Origin: VFZN01 sp963709325
GTDB lineage: Bacteria > Acidobacteriota > Vicinamibacteria > Vicinamibacterales > UBA2999
Reading direction: 5' to 3'
DNA length: 64,000 bases
Assembly (NCBI GenBank): GCA_963709325.1
Contig: CAVPVV010000003.1
Coordinates: 2,852,001 to 2,916,000, forward strand
Every line of letters starts with the position of its first letter. Position 1 is the stretch's first letter. Shown here in pieces: positions 1 to 8,562 of the stretch. A program made the position numbers and the translations under genes. A model generated the notes under the pieces. That model saw only the letters and a list, made by a program, of their open reading frames with translations, had not been told where the DNA came from and ran no database searches.

Positions 1-319
1 GCAGGGGTCCGTGCCGAGCAACGGCATGAACGCGTAGCCGGTGGCCTGCGTCCTGATTGGACTGCGGAACGGCCCCCAAATTCCGTCGGGTCCTGTGCTC
101 CGGCCGCGACCTCAGTTCGCCCTCAGGACCAAGGCTCATCGCCGACCGGATCCTGCCTCACGCCGATTCCATAGCGAGCCTGACACAGCTTTCCAGCGTG
201 CGGTGCACAAACTGGTTGTCAGCCCAGGCACCTGGTTCGCGCGGGCACGCCCATTTCGATCATTGCCCACGTTTCTCAGTTCGAGAACGCCTTGCACCCG
301 CCCAAGCGCTCCGACGTGA
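1..319. other. No confident gene at the left edge
   Basis: I cannot support a gene here. Several short open frames exist on both strands, but none has a recognisable motif, a good ribosome binding site or a plausible composition. On the minus strand the first ~60 bases can be read as a stretch ending in ATGYAFMPLLGTDPC, which looks protein-like, so this could be the end of a gene lying mostly outside the window. I would not annotate it from this fragment. Confidence 0.3.
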
Positions 320-1123
320 TTATGGCCGCGCCTGAACCATAACGAAATGAAAGCGGGTGTCAGTTGAAAACGTGACCGTTCCATTCGTCAGCCAGTCTGA
401 TGCGACGTCGACGAATTGGGCATCGATCGGCATGAACATGGGAACGGCATTGGCGGTGAAAATCCCGGAGGTGACTGAAAACGCGTACACTCCAATTCCG
501 ATCCGTGTGATGGTCACATCGCTCGATTTCCACAGGGTCGAGCCGTCCGCGTTTACGATGGCCGCGAGGGTAAGCGCCGTTCCAGGAAGACCGGGAGGCC
601 CCGCTGCGCCTTGCTGCCCAGCTGGTCCCTGAACGCCTGGAGGGCCCTGACCCCCAGGTGGTCCGGCCTGGCCAGCGGGGCCTTGAGGACCGATCGGTCC
701 AGGAGGGCCTGCCAAACCGCTCACCAGATCTGCGTTTCGTAGGACCCGTCCAGTTGAAGCCTGCAACGGAACGAAGCTTTGGCTCGTGGACGTCGCGAGT
801 TGGATGTAATAACGGTCTAGCGTCGTACCGAGGAAGGGCGGAGTGAGCGCGACGCGGCTGACACCTGCGCCGTCCAAGGTTCCTTGTGCCAGAATTACAA
901 CGTCGGGTCCGACGGCAAGGGGTATACCACCATAGCTGAAGCCCGCGTTGGTGGAACTGCCTATCACTGCGAAGAAATGCCCCGGAGGCCCAATGATGTC
1001 CACGACGACGCTCGCGCCGGGTGCGACGGTGTCCGCAGCGGGCGTCAGGACAGGCGTTTGGGCGTAGGCAATGCTGTTCTCGAGAACCGTCAGAAGAGCG
1101 AGAGTGAGTACGACAACGCGCAT
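320..1123 (-). CDS. Secreted collagen-like triple-helix protein
   Basis: A 267-residue protein with an N-terminal signal peptide (hydrophobic core VVVLTLALLTVL, likely cut after IAYA-Q near residue 22). It has an N-terminal globular part (~25-130), a Gly-X-Y collagen block of about 15 triplets (residues 136-181) and a C-terminal globular domain (~182-267). No catalytic motif is visible. Collagen-like proteins of this layout are usually surface or matrix proteins, and the block is expected to trimerise. It is transcribed away from the EPS genes that begin at 1567, so a link to the polysaccharide matrix is inference from position only. The start ATG at 1123 gives a clean signal peptide. Confidence 0.8.
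   Translation of the reverse strand: MRVVVLTLALLTVLENSIAYAQTPVLTPAADTVAPGASVVVDIIGPPGHFFAVIGSSTNAGFSYGGIPLAVGPDVVILAQGTLDGAGVSRVALTPPFLGTTLDRYYIQLATSTSQSFVPLQASTGRVLRNADLVSGLAGPPGPIGPQGPAGQAGPPGGQGPPGVQGPAGQQGAAGPPGLPGTALTLAAIVNADGSTLWKSSDVTITRIGIGVYAFSVTSGIFTANAVPMFMPIDAQFVDVASDWLTNGTVTFSTDTRFHFVMVQARP
581..718 (-). repeat. Gly-X-Y collagen repeat block
   Basis: About 15 consecutive Gly-X-Y triplets rich in Pro, Gln and Ala (for example GPPGPIGPQGPAGQAGPP), with no interruption of the glycine register. They encode residues 136-181 of the collagen-like protein. Proline is frequent in both X and Y. Confidence 0.85.
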
Positions 1124-1566
1124 GGGTCTGGGAATGCCCCTTTCAGTCTGATTCTCCTATCTCGGTCGGGCGCTCCCCGAGCTATAGCGTGATTCCCGTA
1201 TTTAGCTTGCACAAGCCGGGCTGGATTTCGATACGGGAGGGCCGCGAATGGGTCACGACAGCTTCCATACATGCGATGTTTAGCCGACGCGTCAGGCTGC
1301 GCACCTGAAATATGTCTTCCCGCGAATGGACTTCGCCACGATTCGCTTCGTCCTGTTCAAGAAACCGCCGAATTCCATGTCATCGGAAGAGGCCCAAGAT
1401 TTGCAGTCGCACTCTGGGTTTCCCATAGTCGCGAACGAGCCCTTCCGGCGACGCCGCGCGTCTCGGCGCGTCGGTCGAGGGAAGGAATGGCGTTCGGTTG
1501 GTCGGGGGATTGGACGATCGGGCACCGCTGCCGGTCGCCATTCTCGCCTAAAGGAGGAACGAATCG
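1124..1566. other. Divergent intergenic region upstream of asnB and the collagen-like gene
   Basis: This 443-base gap separates the start codons of two divergently transcribed genes, so it should hold both promoters. I could not pick out a convincing -35/-10 pair. A weak plus-strand candidate (TTGCAG, 17 bases, CATAGT) lies about 130-160 bases before asnB, but it matches consensus poorly. Open frames here are short shadows without recognisable content. Confidence 0.4.
1550..1557 (+). promoter_or_regulatory. Strong Shine-Dalgarno for asnB
   Basis: AAAGGAGG lies 9 bases before the ATG at 1567. This is a near-perfect ribosome binding site and fixes the asnB start, which also leaves the catalytic Cys at position 2 (Met-Cys-Gly). 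Confidence 0.8.
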
Positions 1567-3488
1567 ATGTGTGGGATCGTCGGCATCCTGACGTCGGGTG
1601 AGGTCGCGAATCCCGATTATATCGACCGGATGGTTCGGGCTCTGGGGCACCGCGGCCCCGACGACTCGAGCGTAGTTATTGACGGCGAGATGGCACTGGG
1701 TCACACCCGCCTCAGTATTGTCGACGTGTCCAACGGTCAACAGCCGATGTCGACCTGGGACGATTTCCTCTCGATCACTTTCAATGGCGAGATCTTCAAT
1801 CACGTCGAACTCCGCCAGATGCTCATGAGGCGAGGCCATAGTTTCCGAACGAGATCGGATACCGAAGTCCTGCTTCATTTGTATCAAGAGTACGGCCCTG
1901 ACTGTGTTCATCAGTTGAACGGTCAGTGGGCATTTGCCGTCTGGGATAGCCGAGAACGGCGTCTTTTTCTGTCGAGAGATAGGATGGGCGTGCGTCCGCT
2001 GTACTACTCCCAGACAGCTGAAACTTTTCTGTTTGCCTCTGAAATCAAGGCTCTGTTCGCTCATCCGCACGTCGACCGCAGGCTCGATGTCGAAGCACTC
2101 GATCAGGTGTTTACGTTTTGGGCGCCGGTGCCACCGAGAACGATGTTCAGAGGCGTATGCGAATTACCTCCAGGCCATTCGATGATGGTTGAACGCGGTC
2201 GAGTTCACGTCACACGATACTGGCAGCCGCAGTAACGAATGGCACGAAACGCAGCGAACGGAAAGCGACTACGCGGACGAACTCTTGAGCCTGTTGTCGG
2301 ACGCGACGAAGCTGCGCCTCCGGGCCGACGTGCCCATTGGGGCGTATTTGAGCGGAGGACTGGATTCAACGATTATTACCGCCTTGATAAAGCGCGTGGT
2401 CTCTCTGCCGCTTCGGACGTTCTCGATTGGCTTCGACCACCAAGACTATGACGAAAGTTCGTATCAACGCATTGCCGCGCAGCATCTAGACACGCAGCAC
2501 GACGAGGTTCGTTGCACCTCGAAGGACATCGGAACTGTGTTCCCCGATGTCGTTTGGCATGCCGAGAAACCGCTCCTGAGAACCGCACCTGCCCCGATGT
2601 TCCTGCTGTCCCGGCGGGTTCGCGATGCGAGCCTCAAAGTCTGGACTCACCGGTGAAGGTGCGGACGAGGTCTTCGGCGGTTACGACATCTTCAAGGAAT
2701 CTAAGATCCGGCTCTTCTGGGCCCGCGCTCCTCAATCGAAGATACGCCCCCGACTGCTTCGCCGTCTCTACCCATACATGAAGAACCTGCAGGCCCAGCC
2801 GGAGGTGTACTTGCGAGCATTCTTCAGAACCTCTCCGGCCGATTTGGGTGATCCGTTCTTCTCGCATCTGCCGCGCTGGTCTCTCACATCGCAGCTGAAG
2901 AGACTCTATTCGAGCGATCTCAAAACGCAATTGGGATCGTATGACGCGGTCGACGAGATGCGCCAGCACTTGCCGCTCGGGTTTGCCGCCTGGGACCCGT
3001 TCGTCCAAGCGCAGTACCTCGAGACGTCACATCTTCTTCCGTCATACATCCTGTCATCGCAGGGCGACCGTATGTCGATGGGGCATTCGGTCGAGGGTAG
3101 ATTTCCATTTCTTGATCACCGAGTGGTCGAGTTCGGCAACCGCCTGCCGCCGCGAATGAAGATGAAGGTACTAAACGAAAAGATGCTGCTGAAGCGGGCA
3201 GGTACCGAGGACTGATACCCGAACAGGTTCGCTCCCGAACGAAGCAGCCTTATCGTGCGCCAGATGCAGTGTGTTTCTTTCCCGCTAACGAACGCGAGCC
3301 TGAGTTTGTCACAGAGTTGCTGTCATCAGCACGGCTGCACGACGACGGGCTGTTCGATGCCGCTGCGGTTGGCCATCTGATCACCAAGGCACGGTCCGGG
3401 CGAGACCTGGGAGTCAAGGACAACATGGGTATCGTCGGAATTCTGTCAACCCAGATTCTAATTAATCGCTTCATCAGGAATTCGATAA
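1567..3488 (+). pseudogene. asnB: Asparagine synthase (glutamine-hydrolysing), exosortase-A type amidotransferase, frame-broken
   Basis: The N-terminus MCGIVGIL is the Ntn glutaminase signature with Cys2 as nucleophile. The C-terminal synthetase domain carries the PP-loop SGGLDST and later LTGEGADEVFGGYD and GHSVEGRFPFLDHR. All are typical of AsnB and of the XrtA-associated amidotransferases found in EPS loci. As written, the gene is broken three times: near 2230 (+1), near 2640 (+1) and near 3200 (a further shift). Each break joins family-consistent sequence in a new frame, so no domain is lost. This looks more like indels in the sequence than loss of function, but the frame is not intact as given. 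The end is set at a TAA just before the ACP start and is approximate. It probably amidates a carboxylate in the EPS pathway or an ACP-bound acid. Confidence 0.8.
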
Positions 3489-3755
3489 ATGGATGTGATG
3501 CAAATCGAGATTCGCCAGTTCGTCATCGACAACTTTCTGTTCGGGCAGGATCGAGCATTCGCCAATAGTGAATCGCTCCTCGAAAACGGCATCATCGACT
3601 CGACAGGAGTACTGGAACTGATCGCGTTCTTGGAATCGCGATACAGCATCTCCATTGCAGACGCCGAGCTGCTGCCGGAAAATCTCGACTCAGTGGACCG
3701 GGTCGCGACGTTTGTCGAGCGGAAGCGGCGCCAGCAAGGAGTGCGACCGCAATGA
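3489..3755 (+). CDS. Acyl carrier protein
   Basis: An 88-residue acidic protein with the phosphopantetheine attachment motif GIIDSTGVLELIAFLE; Ser is the expected modified residue (around residue 38). Length and helix layout fit a free-standing ACP or PCP. It sits between a glutamine-dependent amidotransferase and an NAD-synthetase-like ligase, and its stop overlaps the next start as ATGA, so the two are translationally coupled. It is not the housekeeping fatty-acid ACP by context. It may carry an acyl or aminoacyl group for the EPS pathway, which is inference. No phosphopantetheinyl transferase gene was seen in the window. Confidence 0.85.
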   Translation: MDVMQIEIRQFVIDNFLFGQDRAFANSESLLENGIIDSTGVLELIAFLESRYSISIADAELLPENLDSVDRVATFVERKRRQQGVRPQ

Positions 3756-4750
3756 GTGATTTCTCGATCAAGTCAGCGTCCGAGTGGCTCCATCTCGATC
3801 CTGAAACAGAAAGCGATCGGATCTGCGATACGATTCGTCGCCAACTAGGCCGCAATCTCAGACGGCGAGGTCTGGTGTTGGGCCTTTCTGGAGGAATCGA
3901 CAGCACGGTTTGCGCGGCGCTCGCAGTAAGAGCGGTTGGTGCGGAGCGGGTGGTCGGATTGCTGATGCCAGAGCGAGACTCGTCGCCCGAGAGCCTGACC
4001 CTGGGTCAGTCAGTCGCAGATTGGTTGGGCATCCGGTCGATTGTCGAGGACATAGGCCCGATCCTGGAAGCGACGGGCTGCTACCAGCGGCGCGACCAGG
4101 CGATCAAAAAGATCATTCCAGAATTTGCAGAAGGGTATAAGAGCAAAGTGGTCCTTCCAGCTGCGGGCCAAGGGCGTTACAGCATCTCGTCGGTCGTTGT
4201 CGAGTCACCATCGGGCGTTCAGCGCCAAGCCAGATTAGACGCGGACAGCTATCTGACGGTTGTCGCCGCGACGAACTTCAAGCAGCGTACGCGGAAAATG
4301 ATCGAGTATTACTACGCCGACCGCTTTCATTACGCAGTGTTAGGAACACCGAATCGACTCGAGTTCGACCAAGGGTTCTTCGTGAAGAATGGAGACGGCG
4401 CGGCGGATCTAAAGCCGATCGCCCACTTGTATAAGACACAGGTCTATCGGCTCGCAGAATATTTGGGCGTTGAGGAGTCGATACGTAGTCGCCCACCGAC
4501 GACAGATACCTACTCGCTCGCCCAGTCGCAGGAGGAATTTTACTTCGCTCTTCCATACGACAAGCTCGATGTGTGCCTATTCGGTTACAACCATGGAATG
4601 GCGATCGAGTCGGTAGCGACGGTTGCTGAAATTCCTTCCGAGCAGGTGGCCTGGGTCTATCGAGACATAGAGGCGAAACGCGCTGCAACACGGTATCTGC
4701 ACGAACGGCCGCTCTTGATCGAGAGCGTCAGCCTTGGTGGCTCAGAATAG
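3752..4750 (+). CDS. NAD synthetase-like (NadE family) amide ligase
   Basis: A 332-residue protein of the NadE family. The adenylating PP-loop SGGIDST is at about residues 46-52. A NadE-type region follows, with GTPNRLEFDQGFFVKNGDGA (~190-210), the LKPIAHLYKTQVYRLAEYLG segment, and RPPTTD. The family forms an amide by adenylating a carboxylate and attacking it with ammonia. No glutaminase domain is fused. Ammonia could come from free ammonium or from a partner. Placement directly after an ACP and near AsnB suggests a specialised role in the EPS locus rather than NAD supply, which is inference. It is longer than the ammonia-dependent NadE of E. coli (275 aa). Start ATG overlaps the ACP stop. 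Confidence 0.75.
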   Translation: MSDFSIKSASEWLHLDPETESDRICDTIRRQLGRNLRRRGLVLGLSGGIDSTVCAALAVRAVGAERVVGLLMPERDSSPESLTLGQSVADWLGIRSIVEDIGPILEATGCYQRRDQAIKKIIPEFAEGYKSKVVLPAAGQGRYSISSVVVESPSGVQRQARLDADSYLTVVAATNFKQRTRKMIEYYYADRFHYAVLGTPNRLEFDQGFFVKNGDGAADLKPIAHLYKTQVYRLAEYLGVEESIRSRPPTTDTYSLAQSQEEFYFALPYDKLDVCLFGYNHGMAIESVATVAEIPSEQVAWVYRDIEAKRAATRYLHERPLLIESVSLGGSE

Positions 4751-4774
4751 CGGGTCACAGCGACCGGGCTGCGA

Positions 4775-5464
4775 GTGAACTGCATGACTCCGTCGCCAGG
4801 ATACAAGCGAGCGACGGTATCGGCTGGACGTCTGCTCGCCTGGCGCCAATGGATTCGAATGACCTGTCAGATCCTCGCGCTATGCGGCGCGACGCTCTTG
4901 GCCGGCCTCTATACACCGATTGGAGACTGGCTGGTTGAACCGCTCGTGGTCCCATCGGATTACACGAAGAGCGATGCCATCGTCTTGCTGACGGCCTGGT
5001 CCAGCGGAGACGGAGTGTTGAACGACCAGAGCGTTCGGCGAACAATTGAAGCGGCCAAGCTGTTCCAGCAACGTGTCGCAGAGACAGTCGTAATTAGCGG
5101 CCGCAATCGCTCGCCAGAATCGGGCCCGACTGCTCGACTGATGGCAGACCTGCTCATCAGCCTCGGCGTGCAGGGTGACGCGATGATATTGGAGACGGAG
5201 TCCACCAATACTCACGAATCAGCCGTCAACGTCGCTCGGATTGCAAGGGCTCGAGGATGGAACACCGTGACTGTCGTGAGCGATGCGGCCCATATGCGAC
5301 GAACGCTGGCGACGTTTCGGCACGAAGCGCTGGACGTGCGGGCCGGTGCCGATGTCCGATTAGCGCTCAGAACGCAGCCGGGCGCATACCGGCTGTTGCA
5401 GCTCGAGGCGACCGCCCATGAGTGGATTGGCTTGGCCTACTATTGGTGGAACGGCTGGCTGTAG
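4775..5464 (+). CDS. YdcF/SanA-like DUF218 membrane protein
   Basis: A 229-residue protein with one N-terminal membrane helix (ILALCGATLLAGLY, ~30-45) followed by a DUF218 domain. The domain is recognisable from DAIVLLTAW (~67-75), TVVISGRNRSPESG (~100-113), ETESTNTHESAVN (~137-150) and VVSDAAHMRR. Proteins of this family are often found in cell-envelope and EPS loci; the biochemical role is not settled. The start is GTG at 4775; an in-frame ATG at 4784 is an alternative. It follows the NadE-like gene by 24 bases and is probably co-transcribed. Confidence 0.75.
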   Translation: MNCMTPSPGYKRATVSAGRLLAWRQWIRMTCQILALCGATLLAGLYTPIGDWLVEPLVVPSDYTKSDAIVLLTAWSSGDGVLNDQSVRRTIEAAKLFQQRVAETVVISGRNRSPESGPTARLMADLLISLGVQGDAMILETESTNTHESAVNVARIARARGWNTVTVVSDAAHMRRTLATFRHEALDVRAGADVRLALRTQPGAYRLLQLEATAHEWIGLAYYWWNGWL

Positions 5465-5778
5465 CGGATTGACCAGAACTCCGAGCCGACTTCATGTGGT
5501 CTAGCTGCCGGCGGCATATGACGCCCGAAGTCGCGAGAATTGTCTGATGGCGCCCCGGTTCCCGCGGCAGCTGAATATTGCCCGTGACAACGACTGGCGC
5601 TGGTCCTTTCAGGCGTGGCCGCAACTGCCCTATATGTCAGACCTTTCTACGCCCGCTGCTGGCAGTTGTGGTACCGGGCCACTGCTGACGACCCAATGTC
5701 GCTCCCGTCACTGAAGCACGTCGACGCGCCTCCCTCTTCGCGACTCCAATTACAGATTGCGTCGGTGGAGAGACCGCA
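5465..5778 (+). other. Gap before the flippase, with a possible short coupled ORF
   Basis: No certain gene. One open frame (5588-5782) lacks an ATG but could start at GTG 5615. It encodes a short hydrophobic stretch (LALVLSGVAATALYV) followed by RPFYARCWQLWYRATADD, and its TGA overlaps the flippase TTG start. A different frame from ATG 5547 gives MAPRFPRQLNIARDNDWRW. The two may be halves of one small membrane protein split by an indel. I do not recognise either. Confidence 0.25.
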
Positions 5779-7224
5779 TTGAGCGTACTAAGGCGCGCTG
5801 CAACCAGTGGAATCTGGTTGGCGGCATTCAGGGCGGTCACGCAGCTAATATCTTGGTTGATTACGATCGCCGTCGCGAGGTTACTTTCACCGGACGATTA
5901 TGGCCTGATGTCCCTGGCTAGCATCCTGACCGGCTATATCGGAATCTTCAGCGAGCTGGGCCTGGGCGCGGCGATAGTCCAACGACCCACCATTACAGAC
6001 AGCGATAACTCCAGCAATTTCTGGTTCTCTCTTATGCTCGGCTGTGGGTTTGCCCTTGGCGCCTTTGGGCTGGCATACCCAACCGCATGGCTGGTCAATG
6101 AACCACGAGTGATCCCCATTACTCAGTTGATCGCCGTGCTCTTCGTAATCAGTTCGCTCATGATTGTGCCATTCAACATCCTGAATCGCGATTTCAGATT
6201 CAAGACCATTGGAGCGATCCAACTATGCGCCGTCGCAACGTCCAGTCTGGCGATGCTGTGGATGGCTTACAGCGGCTTCGGTGTGTGGACGTTAATTCTT
6301 GGCACCGCGATTCAGCGAACGGCCTCGGTCCTACTCGTGTTCGCCGTGGCAGGCTGGAAACCGAGTTTCCACTTCCGCTTTGACGAGGTCAGAAGCTTTC
6401 TCCGATTTGGAGTGAATGTGGCCGGCACAAGATCGCTGTTCTACATCTTCCAGAAGGCAGATGTCTTTGCCATCGGTCACGTTCTGGTAACGGAAGCTGT
6501 TGGTCTGTACTCGTTTGCGATGCAGCTTGCCAGCATGCCAACTGACAAGATTGTCTCGCTCGCGAACCAGGTCTCTTTCCCGATGTTTGCGCGTCTCCAG
6601 GACAACCCGAACAAGATCCGGGAGCTGTATCTTCGAACGACGAAATACCTGGCGATGATCGTCTCGCCAATGTTTTTGGCGGGCGCAATTTGGGGGGACG
6701 AGATCATCGGTGCGATTCTCGGACCCAGATGGATGCCGGTCGTGTTCCTGTTCAGGGCCCTCTGCGTCTCCCAGCTCTTCGTTTCCATGATCACCATCAA
6801 TGACGCGGTTCAGACGGCACAGGGTCGAGCGAACTACGTCTTGCGCTTTTACCTAGCATCGGTCGCCGTGATGCCGACGTCAATATATGTCGCGGCGCAC
6901 TATGGACTCCACACGGTGGTGCTCCCCTGGGTCACACTGTATCCGATTGCCTGTGTGATGTGGACGCTGCTCACGATCAGGCGGCTCGGCATCTCACCGA
7001 CGCGCTATGTTCACAACGCTGTCATTCACGTCGTTGTCTCCCTGCTGATCGTGGCAGGCGTTCGATTACTGGTTATGTTGGCAATAAGCACGACGCGCAT
7101 GCGTGTCGGTGACGCCGGCGTGCTGATGCAGGAGATCTTGGGTGCCGCAATCTGTTACGGTGCGTATCTATGGATGCGTGAACGGCTCGCATTGCGAGAA
7201 CTCTGGAGTCTTCGGCGGAGCTAG
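5779..7224 (+). CDS. Wzx-type polysaccharide flippase (MOP superfamily)
   Basis: A 481-residue integral membrane protein with about 12-14 predicted hydrophobic helices across its length. The N-terminus (SGIWLAAFRAVTQLISWLIT, then ARLLSPDDYGLMSLA) is typical of WzxC/RfbX-like flippases, which move lipid-linked repeat units across the inner membrane. Its length fits the family. The start is TTG at 5779 with a GGTGGAGAG ribosome binding site just upstream. It should act with the O-antigen ligase/polymerase at 17.7-19.1 kb and the WbaP-like transferase at 51.6-53.0 kb in a Wzx/Wzy-type pathway. Confidence 0.85.
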   Translation: MSVLRRAATSGIWLAAFRAVTQLISWLITIAVARLLSPDDYGLMSLASILTGYIGIFSELGLGAAIVQRPTITDSDNSSNFWFSLMLGCGFALGAFGLAYPTAWLVNEPRVIPITQLIAVLFVISSLMIVPFNILNRDFRFKTIGAIQLCAVATSSLAMLWMAYSGFGVWTLILGTAIQRTASVLLVFAVAGWKPSFHFRFDEVRSFLRFGVNVAGTRSLFYIFQKADVFAIGHVLVTEAVGLYSFAMQLASMPTDKIVSLANQVSFPMFARLQDNPNKIRELYLRTTKYLAMIVSPMFLAGAIWGDEIIGAILGPRWMPVVFLFRALCVSQLFVSMITINDAVQTAQGRANYVLRFYLASVAVMPTSIYVAAHYGLHTVVLPWVTLYPIACVMWTLLTIRRLGISPTRYVHNAVIHVVVSLLIVAGVRLLVMLAISTTRMRVGDAGVLMQEILGAAICYGAYLWMRERLALRELWSLRRS

Positions 7225-7229
7225 ACTTA

Positions 7230-8516
7230 GTGTGGTGGGGAACAGGCTGTAGAATAGCGATGCTGTCGCATAGGCTGCGTCACACGCTGGTCCGACTGCG
7301 TTGGGCGTCGCTCGACTTCCTCTTCCGCGTCGCCCCCAAGGTCCTGGGGCGCATTCTTGTGGCCGGGTCCATCGCCATTCGATATATGGCCCCGGCAACG
7401 AGTTGCCGCTGGCTATTGAGCGGTCACCGGAAGCTGGGCGTGGCTGCGCTGGATGAGCGCGTTCGGCATGCGTTACCGCTTATTCAACGGTACTCCTCAG
7501 TATTGGTGTCGCCCTCATGCGGCGAGGTCGATTTCATGAAGCGCTCCATCGTGCTCCTAGAACCCTCGGGAGTCCGGAAGGGGGTTCTGCTCCTTAAGTT
7601 CACGAACACGTTCTCGTTTCCATTGCGTCGCGGGTTCCTGAACCGGTTCATGGACAGGTTTGTCGTCGTGCTGGAACCGAGTTGGGCAGGTTACGCGGAC
7701 GCGGACATTCTGCAATTCACGAAGCGGCCCGATCCAGTGTTTGTCGAGTCTGCTGATAGGGGTGACTCAAGACTGCTGGCCGGTCTCGGCTGCAACCTTG
7801 TCCCACTACCTTTGGGTTCTGGCTGTTGGGTCGACCACCGCGTTTTCAGGCCCCTCGCAGACACCCGTAAAGATTTCGACGTGGTTTACGTTGCAAACTC
7901 CAACTATTACAAGCGCATGCATGCGTTTATGCGGCTTGTGCACGATTTGCGCAAACAATTGGGTAGAGCGCGGGGGGCAATGGTTTGCAGTGCTTGGGGA
8001 ACAGACTTGACTGAGGCGCAGGAACTAGCAGCGGCCTACGGTGTCAGTAGCGAAATTGAGCTATTTGCCGACTTGCCGGCCGATGCTCTCAATCACGTGT
8101 TGAACAGATCCAGGTTTACACTTCTGATGTCCAGAAAGGAAGGGAGCAATAAGACCCTCTTTGAATCGATGTTCGCAGATACTCCGGTGGCGCTTATCGC
8201 TGAGAACGTCGGCGTATGCCGTGAACACATACCAGCCGAAGCCGGGTTGGTAGTGCCAGAGGATCAGATGGCCGCCGTGCTGGCCGGGTCACTAAACACC
8301 GGTCATGCAAAGCGGTTCGAGCCGAGGAAATGGGCTCTTGAACACATCTCCCCGGAAGTTTCCACCACCAAACTGGAACGCGCCATCCAAGCTCAACTCG
8401 GATGGCCGTCGCCGGTCAATCTCAAGGTGAAGATCAACGTTCCAGAACTGCGATACATGACCGCGCAAGCCGAGCCCGCCGAGCTGGTTCGACAGTGGAT
8501 CGACGATCTCTGGTGA
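7230..8516 (+). CDS. GT4-like glycosyltransferase
   Basis: A 428-residue cytoplasmic glycosyltransferase. The C-terminal Rossmann domain shows the GT-B donor site, with FTLLMSRKEGSNKTLFESMF (~306-325) and then DTPVALIAENVGV. The N-terminal half is poorly conserved, as usual for acceptor domains. The GTG start at 7230 is favoured because GGAG lies about 9 bases upstream inside the end of the flippase gene; ATG at 7260 is possible. Six bases separate it from the flippase. It converges on the beta-helix gene with only 46 bases between and no obvious terminator. Donor and acceptor sugars cannot be predicted. Confidence 0.75.
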   Translation: MWWGTGCRIAMLSHRLRHTLVRLRWASLDFLFRVAPKVLGRILVAGSIAIRYMAPATSCRWLLSGHRKLGVAALDERVRHALPLIQRYSSVLVSPSCGEVDFMKRSIVLLEPSGVRKGVLLLKFTNTFSFPLRRGFLNRFMDRFVVVLEPSWAGYADADILQFTKRPDPVFVESADRGDSRLLAGLGCNLVPLPLGSGCWVDHRVFRPLADTRKDFDVVYVANSNYYKRMHAFMRLVHDLRKQLGRARGAMVCSAWGTDLTEAQELAAAYGVSSEIELFADLPADALNHVLNRSRFTLLMSRKEGSNKTLFESMFADTPVALIAENVGVCREHIPAEAGLVVPEDQMAAVLAGSLNTGHAKRFEPRKWALEHISPEVSTTKLERAIQAQLGWPSPVNLKVKINVPELRYMTAQAEPAELVRQWIDDLW

Positions 8517-8562
8517 CCCCCGCGGCGGAAGCAGTCGTTCAAGGGCTAACGCGGCGAAAAAC

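Noticed and set aside
581..718. The Gly-X-Y coding repeat as a CRISPR or tandem DNA repeat
   Set aside because: The periodicity is at codon level (9 bases) with variable bases and no spacers; it encodes collagen triplets.
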